Source: Gracilibacillus dipsosauri (lineage in GTDB: Bacteria; Bacillota; Bacilli; Bacillales; Amphibacillaceae). Taken from it: a stretch of DNA of 64,000 bases. The position numbers and the translations under genes were made by a program. The stretch lies in NCBI RefSeq assembly GCF_003176895.1, contig NZ_QGTD01000008.1, positions 248,001 to 312,000 on the forward strand, written 5' to 3'. The notes beneath the pieces are model-generated. The model ran no database searches, was not told the DNA's origin, and saw only the letters and a program-made list of their open reading frames with translations. Shown here one piece after another: positions 17,838 through 27,918 of the stretch; positions within the stretch are counted from its first letter, which is position 1; the number at the start of each line of letters is the position of its first letter.

Positions 17838-17956
17838 GTTTCGAATAAGAGAATGGAAGCGTTTAGGAGTCGAAAGCTTTATCGATTTCCTAAACGCTTT
17901 AAGCACATTAATGAACCACTCAGAAAAAAAGGATAGGAATAAAAGACATCCACCAT

Positions 17957-19111
17957 TTAACTTAGTCTAGCTATTTTCCTTCCGAATGTTATAAGAAATA
18001 GGAGCAAAAGTAGCCCACTTATTACATAAAAAAAGCTTGTGGTTGGAGCAAATTGAATAAATAATCCACCGATTGATGGACCAGTTAAGCTTCCTATGCT
18101 AAAAAATATACCACATAGAAGGTTACCTGTAGGCAAGAGGTTCCGCGGCATCAAATCAGTCATGTAGGTAATTCCTATTGAAAACATGGAACCAACAAAC
18201 ATCCCAGCGGTAAATAAGCAGACTAGTAGTACATAAAAATAATCCTCCATTAATCCAGCCACTGTAAAACAGAGAAAGCCAACCAGCAGGACAATAGTAA
18301 CCAACCTTTCTCTACCAAGCTGATCCCCGATAATACCAAGTGGAAGCTGGAAGACAATCGCTCCTATAGAAAAAGCAAATAGTAATGCAGAAACGTGACT
18401 TACCTCTATTCCAATTCGTAAAGCATACACTGGAAAGTTCCCATTTAAAGAAGTTTCTAAAAATCCATAAGCAAATGGTGGTAAAAAAGCGATCCATGCA
18501 TACCTCCAAGCTTGACCAAATCGCCTAAATGTATCTCGAAAAGAGCTCATCGTTAAGTCTTGTTCAGGTAGTTCATTTCGAAGGATAAATAATAAGAACC
18601 AACCTACTAGACTAAACCCAGCTGAGATAAGAAATGGCAAGCTTTCATGAATATTAACAAGTGGTACCATCAAAGGTCCAACAGCAAATCCTATTCCAAA
18701 AGATAATCCATACAGAGCAATATTTCGTCCCCTCTTTTGTTCAGGAGAGAATTCGGTAATCCAAGTTTGAGCAGTAAAATTAACGGCATTATCACCAATA
18801 CCAATTATCATTCTTAAGAAAAACCAATACCAAAATGATTGCCATAGTGAAAATAGTACGAGCGAAATTAGTACAAGCAATCCTCCTATAACTAGAAGAG
18901 GCTTATACCCAAACTTTCTTAATAGAGGCTCCATGAATGGAGAAGTAAATAAAATACCAATATACAATGCCGTAGAATTGATTCCGTTTAAAAACGAAGA
19001 GAGCCCACTATTTTCAAATATAACTGCAATTAATGGAAGAAGCATGCCCTGACTAAAGCCTGCAACAGCTACAACAATAACTAAAATGGTTAATCGTAAC
19101 TGATTATTCAT
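17957..19111 (-). CDS. Major facilitator superfamily transporter
   Basis: 384 residues with about 12 membrane helices. The MFS motif A appears in the 2–3 loop as MEPLLRKFGYKPLLV and again in the second half as GDQLGRERLV. A glycine-rich GIGFAVGPLMVPL segment in helix 5 resembles the antiporter motif C of drug exporters (DHA1 group). The substrate is unknown. The ATG at 19111 is supported by AAGGTGAAGGG at the usual distance, and the product then begins NNQLRLTILVIVV. The longer in-frame start at 19177 adds a soluble leader with no ribosome site. It lies between the two patatin genes, on the opposite strand. Confidence 0.88.
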   Translation of the reverse strand: MNNQLRLTILVIVVAVAGFSQGMLLPLIAVIFENSGLSSFLNGINSTALYIGILFTSPFMEPLLRKFGYKPLLVIGGLLVLISLVLFSLWQSFWYWFFLRMIIGIGDNAVNFTAQTWITEFSPEQKRGRNIALYGLSFGIGFAVGPLMVPLVNIHESLPFLISAGFSLVGWFLLFILRNELPEQDLTMSSFRDTFRRFGQAWRYAWIAFLPPFAYGFLETSLNGNFPVYALRIGIEVSHVSALLFAFSIGAIVFQLPLGIIGDQLGRERLVTIVLLVGFLCFTVAGLMEDYFYVLLVCLFTAGMFVGSMFSIGITYMTDLMPRNLLPTGNLLCGIFFSIGSLTGPSIGGLFIQFAPTTSFFYVISGLLLLLFLITFGRKIARLS

Positions 19112-19290
19112 GATTATCCCTTCACCTTTCTTAAGATATCGGTACTTATCATACAGGAAAAAGATGCTATCTTTCAATAGAATGGACTTTTCTACAAAAT
19201 TTTAGTCAATTTAGAATACTAGCAATGTAAGACAGGCTGTTGTATGATAATGATACTGTCATTTAAAGGAAAAGTTAGGTGAGATATAAT

Positions 19291-20142
19291 ATGAAAAATA
19301 CAGGATTAGTGTTAGAAGGTGGAGGAAGTAGAGGGGTTTATACAGGTGGTGTTTTACAATATTTAATGGAGGAAAATATCTATATTCCATATGTTATTGG
19401 AGTCTCGGCAGGTGCTTGTTGTGGATCCTCCTATATTGCACGACAGATAGACCGAAATAAGCGTGTAAATATTGATTATGTCAGTCACCCTGAATATCTA
19501 TCTTTTCGAAATTGGATTACGAAACGTCAGTTATTTGGAATGGATTTTATTTTTGAAACATTGCCAAATGAGCTAGTCCCATTTGACTTCGAAACGTTTC
19601 ATCATGCAAAGGAGGAGTTCGTAGTTGGTGTGACAGATTGTGTGACAGGTGATGCACTGTTTTACCGCAAATCAGATTATGCGCAGGATATGATTACTCT
19701 TCTTCGAGCATCTAGCTCGTTACCTTTAGTTGCACCGGCTGTCCATTTCGATAATCGTGTATTAATGGATGGAGGCATCACATCACCGATTCCGATTAAG
19801 CAGTCGATGAAAGAGGGAAACAATAAAAATGTGGTGATTTTAACACGAAATAGAGGTTATTATAAGAAACCGCAATCCTTTAATTGGTATATTCGAAAAA
19901 AATACCGTCAGTATCCCGGATTACTTGAGGCAATTCAGAAAAGACATTCCGAATATAATGACACGTTGAACTACCTTTACGAAGAAGAGAAAAAAGGTAA
20001 TGTATTTATTATAAATCCGACAGAAAAATTGCAAGTAGGGCGAGTGGAAAAAAATAAAAATAAATTAATGGATTTATATCAAAAAGGCTATCATGATGTA
20101 AAAAAACTTGGAGAGCCTCTTAAAGAATTCTTGTCATCCTAA
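19291..20142 (+). CDS. Patatin-like phospholipase (copy 2)
   Basis: 283 residues. Same site residues as copy 1: GGGSRG, the GVSAG nucleophile elbow and DGG. The majority of positions are identical to copy 1 with no internal gap. The ATG at 19291 is chosen because GTTAGGTGAG lies directly upstream; the GTG at 19279 belongs to that ribosome site. It is followed after 10 nt by the HAD hydrolase, whose ribosome site overlaps the end of this gene, so the two form a transcription unit. Confidence 0.9.
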   Translation: MKNTGLVLEGGGSRGVYTGGVLQYLMEENIYIPYVIGVSAGACCGSSYIARQIDRNKRVNIDYVSHPEYLSFRNWITKRQLFGMDFIFETLPNELVPFDFETFHHAKEEFVVGVTDCVTGDALFYRKSDYAQDMITLLRASSSLPLVAPAVHFDNRVLMDGGITSPIPIKQSMKEGNNKNVVILTRNRGYYKKPQSFNWYIRKKYRQYPGLLEAIQKRHSEYNDTLNYLYEEEKKGNVFIINPTEKLQVGRVEKNKNKLMDLYQKGYHDVKKLGEPLKEFLSS

Positions 20143-20152
20143 GGAGGTAGCG

Positions 20153-20872
20153 ATGGATACGATTATTTTTGATGTAGATGACACTTTGTATGATCAGGCA
20201 TTATCCTTTCATACAACATTTAGAAAGCTAATAGGGGATCATTTTTCATATAAAGACATCGATCAGATATACAGAGCTAGCCGTCATTATAGTGAAATGC
20301 TTTTCGATCAATCTGAGCGTGGAGAGATAACGGTATTCGATTGGCAGATCGGACGCATTATTCGTGCATGTGAGGACTTTGAAATACCGCTTGATCAAGA
20401 GAAGGCTACTACATTTCATCATTTCTATGCAAGAGAGCAAGCGAATATCAAGCTTTTTCCGGAGGTAATAGAGCTATTTGATTTATTGAAGCAAAGTAGC
20501 AAACAGTTAGCTATATTAACAAATGGAGAGACAGACCATCAAAGCATGAAGATCAAGCAATTACAGCTTAATCAATGGGTATTAAGCAAGCATATTTATA
20601 TTTCTGGTTCCTATGGCTATGCTAAACCAAAAAAAGAGATTTTTAAGATAGTCGAAGAAGAATTAGCCTGTAATCCGAACGAAACGGTGTATGTTGGAGA
20701 TTCTTATGAGAAAGATATTATTGGTGCAAAGCAAGCAGGGTGGAAGGCTGTATGGTTTAATCATCGAAACAGGGAAGTCCCGAAAAATAGTAGATGGTAT
20801 GCTGATAAAGAAGTGCATAGTGCAAAGGAGCTTTTAGCATATTTTCAAAAGCTAGATAGCTTACAGTGTTAA
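20153..20872 (+). CDS. HAD family hydrolase (YjjG/YfnB-like)
   Basis: 239 residues. HAD motif I is IFDVDDTLYD at the N-terminus, motif II is LTNGE near 120, the motif III Lys is in YAKPKKEIF near 161, and motif IV is YVGDSYEKDIIGA near 182, with a helical C1 cap between motifs I and II. This pattern is that of nucleotide phosphatases (YjjG) and haloacid-type hydrolases; the substrate is not evident. The ATG at 20153 follows AAGGAGG. It is cotranscribed with the second patatin gene. Confidence 0.87.
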   Translation: MDTIIFDVDDTLYDQALSFHTTFRKLIGDHFSYKDIDQIYRASRHYSEMLFDQSERGEITVFDWQIGRIIRACEDFEIPLDQEKATTFHHFYAREQANIKLFPEVIELFDLLKQSSKQLAILTNGETDHQSMKIKQLQLNQWVLSKHIYISGSYGYAKPKKEIFKIVEEELACNPNETVYVGDSYEKDIIGAKQAGWKAVWFNHRNREVPKNSRWYADKEVHSAKELLAYFQKLDSLQC

Positions 20873-20908
20873 TAGTCCGAATTGATTTAGGAAGTGTTAG
20901 GAGTCTTA

Positions 20909-21328
20909 ATGATGCATTATTTTATTAAGTTAAATATAATTAGCATGCTCTATGCTGTAGTGATTTGGTTCCCTCTCGAGCTTATATTAAACACATACAG
21001 AATAAGTAGATGGTTATCATCGGAAGTGAACGATGTCCAAAAATGGATGATTGGCATTATAATTGTCGAGTTAATAGTTGGTTCCATTCTGATTATCAAT
21101 TTATCTAAAAGATGGCTAACGGAAAGGAAGGCTAATTTTTGGACACTTGTCCTTTGGATTCCTTATTTTATACTTCTTATTTATCATTGTGCGGTTTTAT
21201 TTCCAGTAACAAATGAGGGAGATACACCGTCTCCTGTCACAGGTCTCTTCTTAATAGGTGGGTTCATAGTGTATCCAGTTTATATATTAATATTAAACGC
21301 TGCAAGTATCACAAAAGAGGCTGCCTAA
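20909..21328 (+). CDS. Four-helix integral membrane protein, function unknown
   Basis: 139 residues with four predicted membrane helices (about residues 6–28, 45–65, 78–97, 111–130) and little else. No family recognised. The ATG at 20909 follows TTAGGAG; the GTG 15 nt earlier overlaps that site. It follows the HAD gene by 36 nt on the same strand. Confidence 0.6.
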   Translation: MMHYFIKLNIISMLYAVVIWFPLELILNTYRISRWLSSEVNDVQKWMIGIIIVELIVGSILIINLSKRWLTERKANFWTLVLWIPYFILLIYHCAVLFPVTNEGDTPSPVTGLFLIGGFIVYPVYILILNAASITKEAA

Positions 21329-21342
21329 CAGCTTCGGTTGTA

Positions 21343-22398
21343 TTATTTTAACCATCTATCCTTTAGGAGAGCGGCCTGTTCCAATGTATGCAAAGATTTA
21401 ATATATAAATCGAGAATATCTGGATAATAATGCGCTTGATCCTTAAGAAAATAGTAAAGGACTTTCCAATCTTTATACCAATCTCCGGTCTCTGCAGGCT
21501 TGTGCTGAACATCCTCCCAAGCACTTTGTAACTTAGGGCTATATAAGGGAAATCCTTTTCCTAGCCTTTCACTCTGGAATAGATTAGGAAAGAAATCTTC
21601 TCGTGATCCTGTGTGCGGGTGTTGACAAGCCATTGTCAGGATTTTTTGAAAATAAGTAGGATCAAATAAAATTTCATATAAGCGTTTCCCTAATAATATT
21701 CGCTTATCTAATGCAGCGAAATGATTGACAGCTTGCCCGACTAACCTCGTCCTACTCCCATCTTGATATGGAAAGAGGATCATATTTAATTGTAATAATT
21801 CTTGGAATTTAATTTCGGCTAGTTCCAACAGATTTGCACGATAATTGGAGTTGTGAATCACTCGATTTTCAATATAATGTTGTTCATTTATAATGAGAGC
21901 TACAGACAGCAATTCTTTATCATGATAAGAATAAAAAGTATTCCAAATGGTCTGCATAAAAACAGATACACCGAAACAGGGTAAAAGATGGAATAAATTC
22001 CTCCCACTTTTCTTAGCTTCTTTATATAATAAAAGCTGTGGATAGGCATCCTGAAAGATTAACCAATTACTTCGCTCTAAATAGTTAAAAAAATATTCCT
22101 GTTGCTTATCGGTAAGTAGCTCGGATAAATAGCTCCCCTTTAAATCTGTCATGTTCCAACCACTATTCCTTGAGACCATATGTGCTAGAAACGCCCATTG
22201 TATTTCCGGAAATGCTTGAAAAAATTGAAAATAAGCATTTGTTCTTGTAATATTGTTTTGATTTTTTTCATTTACTTTTCTTTGAATGGCTTTGACTAAT
22301 TCTTGCTCTTTAGCATTAGGATGAATGGGTATCTGTCTCGATTGTAATGCTCTTTTGAGACACTCTAATTTCAGTGGTAGTTTTCTGGAATGACCCAA
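21343..22398 (-). CDS. DUF2515 family protein (YppC-like)
   Basis: 351 residues, soluble and helical, without signal peptide. It resembles B. subtilis YppC and other DUF2515 proteins: NAYFQFFQAFPEIQWAFLAH near the N-terminus, the SRNSGWNMTDLKG block near 77, and the GYEILFDP-like RLYEILFDPTYF segment near 240. Function is unknown. The start is TTG at 22398 with GGAGAGGAAG upstream. It is divergent from the helicase gene by 150 bp. Confidence 0.75.
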   Translation of the reverse strand: MGHSRKLPLKLECLKRALQSRQIPIHPNAKEQELVKAIQRKVNEKNQNNITRTNAYFQFFQAFPEIQWAFLAHMVSRNSGWNMTDLKGSYLSELLTDKQQEYFFNYLERSNWLIFQDAYPQLLLYKEAKKSGRNLFHLLPCFGVSVFMQTIWNTFYSYHDKELLSVALIINEQHYIENRVIHNSNYRANLLELAEIKFQELLQLNMILFPYQDGSRTRLVGQAVNHFAALDKRILLGKRLYEILFDPTYFQKILTMACQHPHTGSREDFFPNLFQSERLGKGFPLYSPKLQSAWEDVQHKPAETGDWYKDWKVLYYFLKDQAHYYPDILDLYIKSLHTLEQAALLKDRWLK

Positions 22399-22548
22399 AA
22401 TGGCTCTTCCTCTCCATGCAAAACATGATCATTACTATTTAGGATATCCAGCCGTTTTAAGGTTCATACCAAAAATATGCTAAACTGAGAGCAGCGAAAC
22501 CAACACCACTCGTAAATCGTACATAGATGAAGAGAGGAAGGTGAATTG

Positions 22549-25215
22549 ATGAATAAATTTCCTGATGATATTAACTTTTGCTTTCCTTGGCGAAGCTATC
22601 AAGGAGAAGTGTTAAATAATTTAGACGAGCATTTGGCTAATCGACATCTTCATCTCGTAGCTCCACCTGGTTCAGGTAAAACGGTGTTAGGACTAGAAGT
22701 TATGCGAAGATTAAACAAAGCGACACTTATCATTGCTCCAACGATTGCCATACGGAACCAATGGGCAGACCGCTTTACAGAGCTATTTTTGCAAAAAAAA
22801 GAACGTCCTAATTGGATTTCAACAGATATAAAAAATCCATCATTTCTAACGATTACCACTTACCAAGGGATTTTTGCTTTATTTCATAAAATGGAGCACG
22901 GGGCAGAAGAGCCTGAACTGGATGATCTTGAAGAAGAAGAGATCTACATAGAAGATCAATCAAAATACGAATCGATTAACAGACTTTTTCAACAAAACTT
23001 TCAAACATTGATCTTGGATGAAGCTCATCATTTACGGACAAGTTGGTGGAAAACAACGATTCATTTACGAGATCAATTAGAAAATCCAGCCATTGTTGCT
23101 TTAACTGCCACCCCTCCTTATGATGTGGGAAAAACAGAATGGGAAAACTACATAGCACTCTGTGGTCCAATCGATGAGGAAATTGAAATTGCGGCATTAG
23201 TAAAAGAAGGAGATTTATGTCCACACCAAGATTATGTCTGGGTCTCCTCCTTAACAAAGAAAGAAAAGGAGCCGATTGATACTTTTCATCAACAGGTATC
23301 ACAATTTCATGAAAAGTTAATGCAAAATCAATCCCTCCAAGCATTAATGGAGCATCACCCGTGGATGAATTATGGAGAACACCTAGAAGAGAAGCTTGCT
23401 AATTATCCATATTTTATAAGCATGATTCTTTATTTGCGTGCAGTCGATAGTGCATATTGGGAAAAACCCTTTTTAGTAATGGAGGAAAAAGTAGAAAAGC
23501 TTCCTTCCTTTGATCGGCACTGGCTAGAGGAATTGTTAAGCAATCTACTATATAAAGATAAGTATGTGAATCCAAAGGAAGAGCCGTTAAAAAGTATCAA
23601 AAAACAATTATCTCATATTGGATCTATTGAACATAAAAAAATAAAACTTCATGCAACAAGAGCAATGCAAAGAACTCTTTTACATAGTGCCTCCAAGCTT
23701 GATAGTATTGTCGAAATTGTCCAATTAGAGAAGCAATCCCAAAAGAAAAATCTACGAATGGTAATATTAGCAGATTATATTTATCAGGACGATTTGCCAA
23801 AGGCAAATGAGGAAGCGCAGCCACTTATCCGACTAGGAGTCATTCCAATATTTGAAAAGCTTCGTCGTCAACTGGACACTTCTTCCAAATTAGGAGTCCT
23901 AACAGGCTCTGTAGTTATAATTCCTAATGAGACGATACATTTATTAGAAGAAGCCTCATTAGAGTTCTCTGTCAAACAATTGGACCATGATCCTCACTAT
24001 GCTCTCGTCAGTTGGAAGGGCTCATCTCGACAAAAAATGGTAAAAGTAATGACTGACATTTTCTCGAACGGGGATATTGATGTTTTAATTGGGACGACAG
24101 CATTACTTGGCGAAGGATGGGATGCACCGAGTGTAAATACATTAATTCTAGCTTCGTATGTAGGTAGTTTTATGCTGACCAATCAAATGAGGGGACGCGC
24201 TCTTCGAACAGAGAATGGGAATGAAGAAAAAGTTGCGAATATTTGGCATCTTGTTTGTGTGGATCGAGGGATAAGTGATGCTGGATATGATTTTCAATCC
24301 TTGACTCGTCGGTTTGATTCACTAACAGGTGTTGATGCAGAAATAGCTGTCATTCAATCAGGAATCCAACGACTTAGAATGCTAGCACCACCTTTCCGAC
24401 AACAAGATATACACGAAACAAATAAACTAATGAAGAATCGTGCAACAAATAGAAGCCGTTTATTTGCAAAATGGCGTGAAGCAGTAGCGAAAGGAGAAAA
24501 GAAACGAATTGAAATGGGAGTGAGCCAAAAAAATTTACCTCCACTATTTATGTTCCGAAACACATTGAAATCATTAATCATTATGTCTGTCGTAATCCTG
24601 GCAAGTGCTTTTGTCGAAATGGGGGAATATGGCTATTACACCTCATCTTTGGAAGAAATCATAGTAACTTTATGTATCGGATTTTTGTTAGGGCTGTTGT
24701 TCTCAGCACCTTATTGGTGGAAGGCATTAAGAATATATATTTTCAATTCCTCCTTAGAATCAAGAATGAAACAATTAGCTGAAACCATCTACTTGACATT
24801 ATATGATATTGGGCTCCTTCATACTTCGTTGGATAGAAATAAAATTATCATTAATAAAGGAGACGATGGTAGTTTATCTTGTTATTTGGAACAAGGAACT
24901 ACCTATGAACAAAAAGTATTCATTGATGCTTTACAGGAATTATTAGATCCCATTGATAATCCAAGATATCTTTTACATCGTCAATCGGGAAAACGTTTAT
25001 GGGTTCGTCATGACTATCATGCCGTTCCTGAGGAGATTGGTAGAAAGAAAGAGTATGTAGAAAAATTACTAGCTAGATGGAATAAACAGATCGGTAGTGC
25101 AAAAATGATCTACACTAGAACACCAGAGGGAAGAAGGCTTTTGTTAAAGGCGAGACTTAAAGCGATGTCGAGTAAATTTGTCAAACGGTCAGAAAGAAAA
25201 AGTATTTGGAGTTAG
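22549..25215 (+). CDS. Superfamily 2 DEAH helicase with C-terminal membrane segments
   Basis: 888 residues. RecA-like domain 1 carries the Walker A APPGSGKT near residue 40, DEAH near 158 and the TAT motif near 188. Domain 2 carries GWDAPSVNTLI and the arginine-finger motif VI QMRGRALR near 547. An unusually long, acidic insert (about 115–140) precedes the DEAH box. After the motor come two hydrophobic helices (about 675–695 and 703–724), then a 160-residue basic domain that includes RTPEGRRLLLKARL. Few SF2 helicases have membrane segments, so DNA or RNA work at the membrane is inferred. The ATG at 22549 or the TTG one codon earlier could be the start; AGGAAGGTG precedes both. Confidence 0.82.
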   Translation: MNKFPDDINFCFPWRSYQGEVLNNLDEHLANRHLHLVAPPGSGKTVLGLEVMRRLNKATLIIAPTIAIRNQWADRFTELFLQKKERPNWISTDIKNPSFLTITTYQGIFALFHKMEHGAEEPELDDLEEEEIYIEDQSKYESINRLFQQNFQTLILDEAHHLRTSWWKTTIHLRDQLENPAIVALTATPPYDVGKTEWENYIALCGPIDEEIEIAALVKEGDLCPHQDYVWVSSLTKKEKEPIDTFHQQVSQFHEKLMQNQSLQALMEHHPWMNYGEHLEEKLANYPYFISMILYLRAVDSAYWEKPFLVMEEKVEKLPSFDRHWLEELLSNLLYKDKYVNPKEEPLKSIKKQLSHIGSIEHKKIKLHATRAMQRTLLHSASKLDSIVEIVQLEKQSQKKNLRMVILADYIYQDDLPKANEEAQPLIRLGVIPIFEKLRRQLDTSSKLGVLTGSVVIIPNETIHLLEEASLEFSVKQLDHDPHYALVSWKGSSRQKMVKVMTDIFSNGDIDVLIGTTALLGEGWDAPSVNTLILASYVGSFMLTNQMRGRALRTENGNEEKVANIWHLVCVDRGISDAGYDFQSLTRRFDSLTGVDAEIAVIQSGIQRLRMLAPPFRQQDIHETNKLMKNRATNRSRLFAKWREAVAKGEKKRIEMGVSQKNLPPLFMFRNTLKSLIIMSVVILASAFVEMGEYGYYTSSLEEIIVTLCIGFLLGLLFSAPYWWKALRIYIFNSSLESRMKQLAETIYLTLYDIGLLHTSLDRNKIIINKGDDGSLSCYLEQGTTYEQKVFIDALQELLDPIDNPRYLLHRQSGKRLWVRHDYHAVPEEIGRKKEYVEKLLARWNKQIGSAKMIYTRTPEGRRLLLKARLKAMSSKFVKRSERKSIWS

Positions 25216-25222
25216 TAGATTG

Positions 25223-25268
25223 AAAAACGAAGGCTATTGTCATAAGACATGTTTAAGCCTTCGTTTTT
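25223..25268. terminator. Bidirectional terminator between helicase and chemoreceptor genes
   Basis: A 13-bp perfect inverted repeat (AAAAACGAAGGCT ... AGCCTTCGTTTTT) with T-runs on both strands, serving the convergent genes on each side. Confidence 0.9.
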
Positions 25269-25276
25269 ATGAGAGA

Positions 25277-26923
25277 TTAGATTTTAAAACGACTCACATT
25301 TTCCTGTAGACCTTGTGCCATATTGGCTAAAGTTCTTGTAGCTGCGGAAACTTCTTGAATTGTTGCGGTTTGTTGTTCTGTTGCACTAGCAACCTCTTGA
25401 GAATGGACAGATGTATCCTCACTAATGTTCGTAACATGTTCCATAGAGTGTATTAATTTTTGACGAACAGAAATCAATTGCTCAAGCGAATTGGTCACTT
25501 GATGAACCCTTTTTTGAACACTTGCAACCGAATCGGTGATTTGATCAAAAGCATTATTGGTTTCCATTACTAATGAAGACCCTTTTTGCACAGCTTGATT
25601 ACTGCTTGTCGTCGATTCGATTGCTTCTTGCATGGTCGACTGAATTAAATCAATTAAATGATTGATTTGTTGTGCAGATTGATTTGATTCTTCTGCTAAT
25701 TTTCTTACCTCTTCAGCTACAACGGCAAAACCTCTCCCATGTTCTCCAGCACGTGCAGCTTCAATTCCTGCATTTAAAGCTAAAAGATTGGTCTGCTCTG
25801 CAATATTAGTTATCATATCTACTATTTTGTTGATTTGCGTGGCGTGGCTTTCAAGACTTTTCATAATCGATGTTGTTTTTTCGGAATTTTGATTGATGAT
25901 CTCCATCTGTTCATTAACACTTCTCACGGAAGCTAATCCGTCTGAAGAAAATTGATGTGCTTTTTCTGAGGAGCTAATCACTCGCCCCATTCCCTCAGAG
26001 ATTGCATCAATATCCTCTGAGATATTCGTAACATTTTCTGTTGCTTCTTTTACACTTACTAATTGTGTATGGGAATCATTTGATATTTCTTGAATTGTCT
26101 TAGCAATTTGTTCTGTCGTATAGGCTGTTTCGTCCGCATTGGCACTCAGTTGCTCACTTGATGCTGCAACACTTTGAGATGTGTCGATTAAGTTAGTAAT
26201 CAATGTAAGGAGATCCTCCTTCATCTGAATAAAGCGATTTTGAAGTGTCCCAATTTCATCCTTTCGCTTTGTTTTCATAATAGAGGATGTCAAGTCTCCT
26301 TTGGCAATTTTATCAGCAACGTTCGTTAATTTCGTTATTGGAGTAACAATCCTTTTTGACATAATCAAGGCAAATATAATCGTTCCAGTAAGTAGAATAA
26401 TGGTAGAAATAATCGCAAAAAGAATAATGGATTGGATAGTTGATTTTAATTGTATCTGTGCATGCTGATAATTCTCTTCGACCATTAATTGTAAAAGGTG
26501 GATATCGTTTTGAATACCGTGTGTACGGATTGATTGACGTTTTGCTTCTGCACTATCCTTATCTTCTAATGCAAGCACAACATCCTCTGATAGTTGTTGA
26601 AATTTTTCATCTATTAATGTTAATTGATCTTTTTCAGATTTCGTGCTTCCTTGCTCTAATAGATTAAGATAAGATTTCGTACTTTCTAATTTGGACTGAA
26701 TGGATTCTGCTGCAGCATCTGTTCGATTTAAGGAGAAGCTCATCAGCTCTTGTTCCACTGATAGAATAGAGCTATTAACCTTCTCGACATTGACTAATTG
26801 TTCTACTTTTTCTGAATTAGATGATTGAATATTCATCATTTGAACAATGATCAGTCCGATAATAATGGTAGAGCTGATAATAGGTAAAAATGCAATTAGT
26901 CCTAACTGATATTTTAATTTCAT
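25277..26923 (-). CDS. Methyl-accepting chemotaxis protein
   Basis: 548 residues. TM1 lies at about 8–28, a small four-helix-type extracytoplasmic sensor at 30–160, TM2 at 160–185, then a HAMP domain (about 186–240). The cytoplasmic signalling coiled coil has the hairpin tip [19 protein letters not shown] near 375 and flanking methylation helices rich in Glu/Gln. It would signal to CheA/CheW. The upstream gene in the same transcript encodes a BMP-family binding lipoprotein (17-nt gap), so that protein may present ligand to this receptor. No flagellar or che genes are in the window. Confidence 0.93.
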   Translation of the reverse strand: MKLKYQLGLIAFLPIISSTIIIGLIIVQMMNIQSSNSEKVEQLVNVEKVNSSILSVEQELMSFSLNRTDAAAESIQSKLESTKSYLNLLEQGSTKSEKDQLTLIDEKFQQLSEDVVLALEDKDSAEAKRQSIRTHGIQNDIHLLQLMVEENYQHAQIQLKSTIQSIILFAIISTIILLTGTIIFALIMSKRIVTPITKLTNVADKIAKGDLTSSIMKTKRKDEIGTLQNRFIQMKEDLLTLITNLIDTSQSVAASSEQLSANADETAYTTEQIAKTIQEISNDSHTQLVSVKEATENVTNISEDIDAISEGMGRVISSSEKAHQFSSDGLASVRSVNEQMEIINQNSEKTTSIMKSLESHATQINKIVDMITNIAEQTNLLALNAGIEAARAGEHGRGFAVVAEEVRKLAEESNQSAQQINHLIDLIQSTMQEAIESTTSSNQAVQKGSSLVMETNNAFDQITDSVASVQKRVHQVTNSLEQLISVRQKLIHSMEHVTNISEDTSVHSQEVASATEQQTATIQEVSAATRTLANMAQGLQENVSRFKI

Positions 26924-26940
26924 TGAATTTCAGCCTCTCT

Positions 26941-27918
26941 TTATTCTGATACGGTGATAGCATTAGTTTTTATTTTTTCTGTAAGCTTCTCTATTTGCTC
27001 GGTTTCTTCCTTAGTTAGAGAAATAACACGAATAGGAGCGATGCCAACACCATCGTCTGCTAAGCCAAGTGTAATATGTCCATCAGCTACTTGCCCATTT
27101 TCAACAAGTTCTTTGGCAAGCTTGTACATTGCTACATCAATATTTTTCAGCATGGAGGTGACTACTGTTTTCTCACCAAGATAATATTGATCTGAATCCA
27201 CCCCAAATGAGTAAATTCCTTCCTGCTGTGCAATGTTTATAACACCTACACCGGTAAATCCTGCTGACGGATAAATAAAGTCAGCACCATCATTAATCAA
27301 TTCCTTGGCTAATTCTTCTCCAAGTTTGTCATTATTAAAGTCTTCTGCAAAATGGTGGAGTACCACTGCCTCAGGATTGGTTGCAGCAACACCTTGGCTA
27401 AAGCCATTTAAAAATTTGCGAATAAGCGGAGTATCTGAGCCTCCAACAAATCCAACAATATCAGAATTGGTTCTCATACCAGCTATTGCTCCAATTAAAA
27501 AGCTACCTTCATGTTCTTTGAATGTCACACTTGTTACATTCGGTAAATCTACCACAGCATCAACAATGACAAATTGTTTATCAGGATATTTTTCTGCTAC
27601 CTTCTTTAAATCTTCTTCAATCATGTAGCCTAAACCAACAATTAGATCATTTCCTTGATCGATTAACTCTTGCAATCCTGTTTCATAATCGCCAACTTCC
27701 TTTAATTCACGGTAGTCAAAGAGAATGCCTAATTCTTCTCTTGCTTTCTCTAAGCCATTAAAGGCTGAATCACTAAATGATTGGTCACCAAGACCTGCAT
27801 CGGAAAGCATTACACCAATTCTTAGTTTGTTATCAAGATTGGATGATAGTTCATTTTCAGAACAACCCGCCAAAAGTAATAAGCATAACAATAGAAATAG
27901 TTCTATTACTCTTCTCAT
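26941..27918 (-). CDS. BMP family (PnrA/Med-like) substrate-binding lipoprotein
   Basis: 325 residues. A lipoprotein signal peptide ends in LLAGC with Cys19. The mature domain starts RIGVMLSDAGLGDQSFSDSAFNG, the signature of basic-membrane-protein/PnrA binding proteins, and continues with GLGYMIEEDL, FVIVDAV and GVDSDQYYLGE. Family members usually bind nucleosides for an ABC importer. No ABC permease or ATPase gene is adjacent; the next gene is a chemoreceptor. A sensing role is therefore inferred. The ATG follows GGGGG at about 8 nt. Confidence 0.9.
   Translation of the reverse strand: MRRVIELFLLLCLLLLAGCSENELSSNLDNKLRIGVMLSDAGLGDQSFSDSAFNGLEKAREELGILFDYRELKEVGDYETGLQELIDQGNDLIVGLGYMIEEDLKKVAEKYPDKQFVIVDAVVDLPNVTSVTFKEHEGSFLIGAIAGMRTNSDIVGFVGGSDTPLIRKFLNGFSQGVAATNPEAVVLHHFAEDFNNDKLGEELAKELINDGADFIYPSAGFTGVGVINIAQQEGIYSFGVDSDQYYLGEKTVVTSMLKNIDVAMYKLAKELVENGQVADGHITLGLADDGVGIAPIRVISLTKEETEQIEKLTEKIKTNAITVSE

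Noticed and set aside
17857-17899. Inverted repeat AAGCGTTTAGGA/TCCTAAACGCTT as a mobile-element end
   Set aside because: It lies just after the first patatin gene and is better explained as a transcription terminator or simple hairpin; no transposase or target duplication is present.
22976-23344. Reverse-strand ORF of 122 codons inside the helicase gene
   Set aside because: Shadow of the helicase frame; composition and lack of ribosome site argue against a gene.
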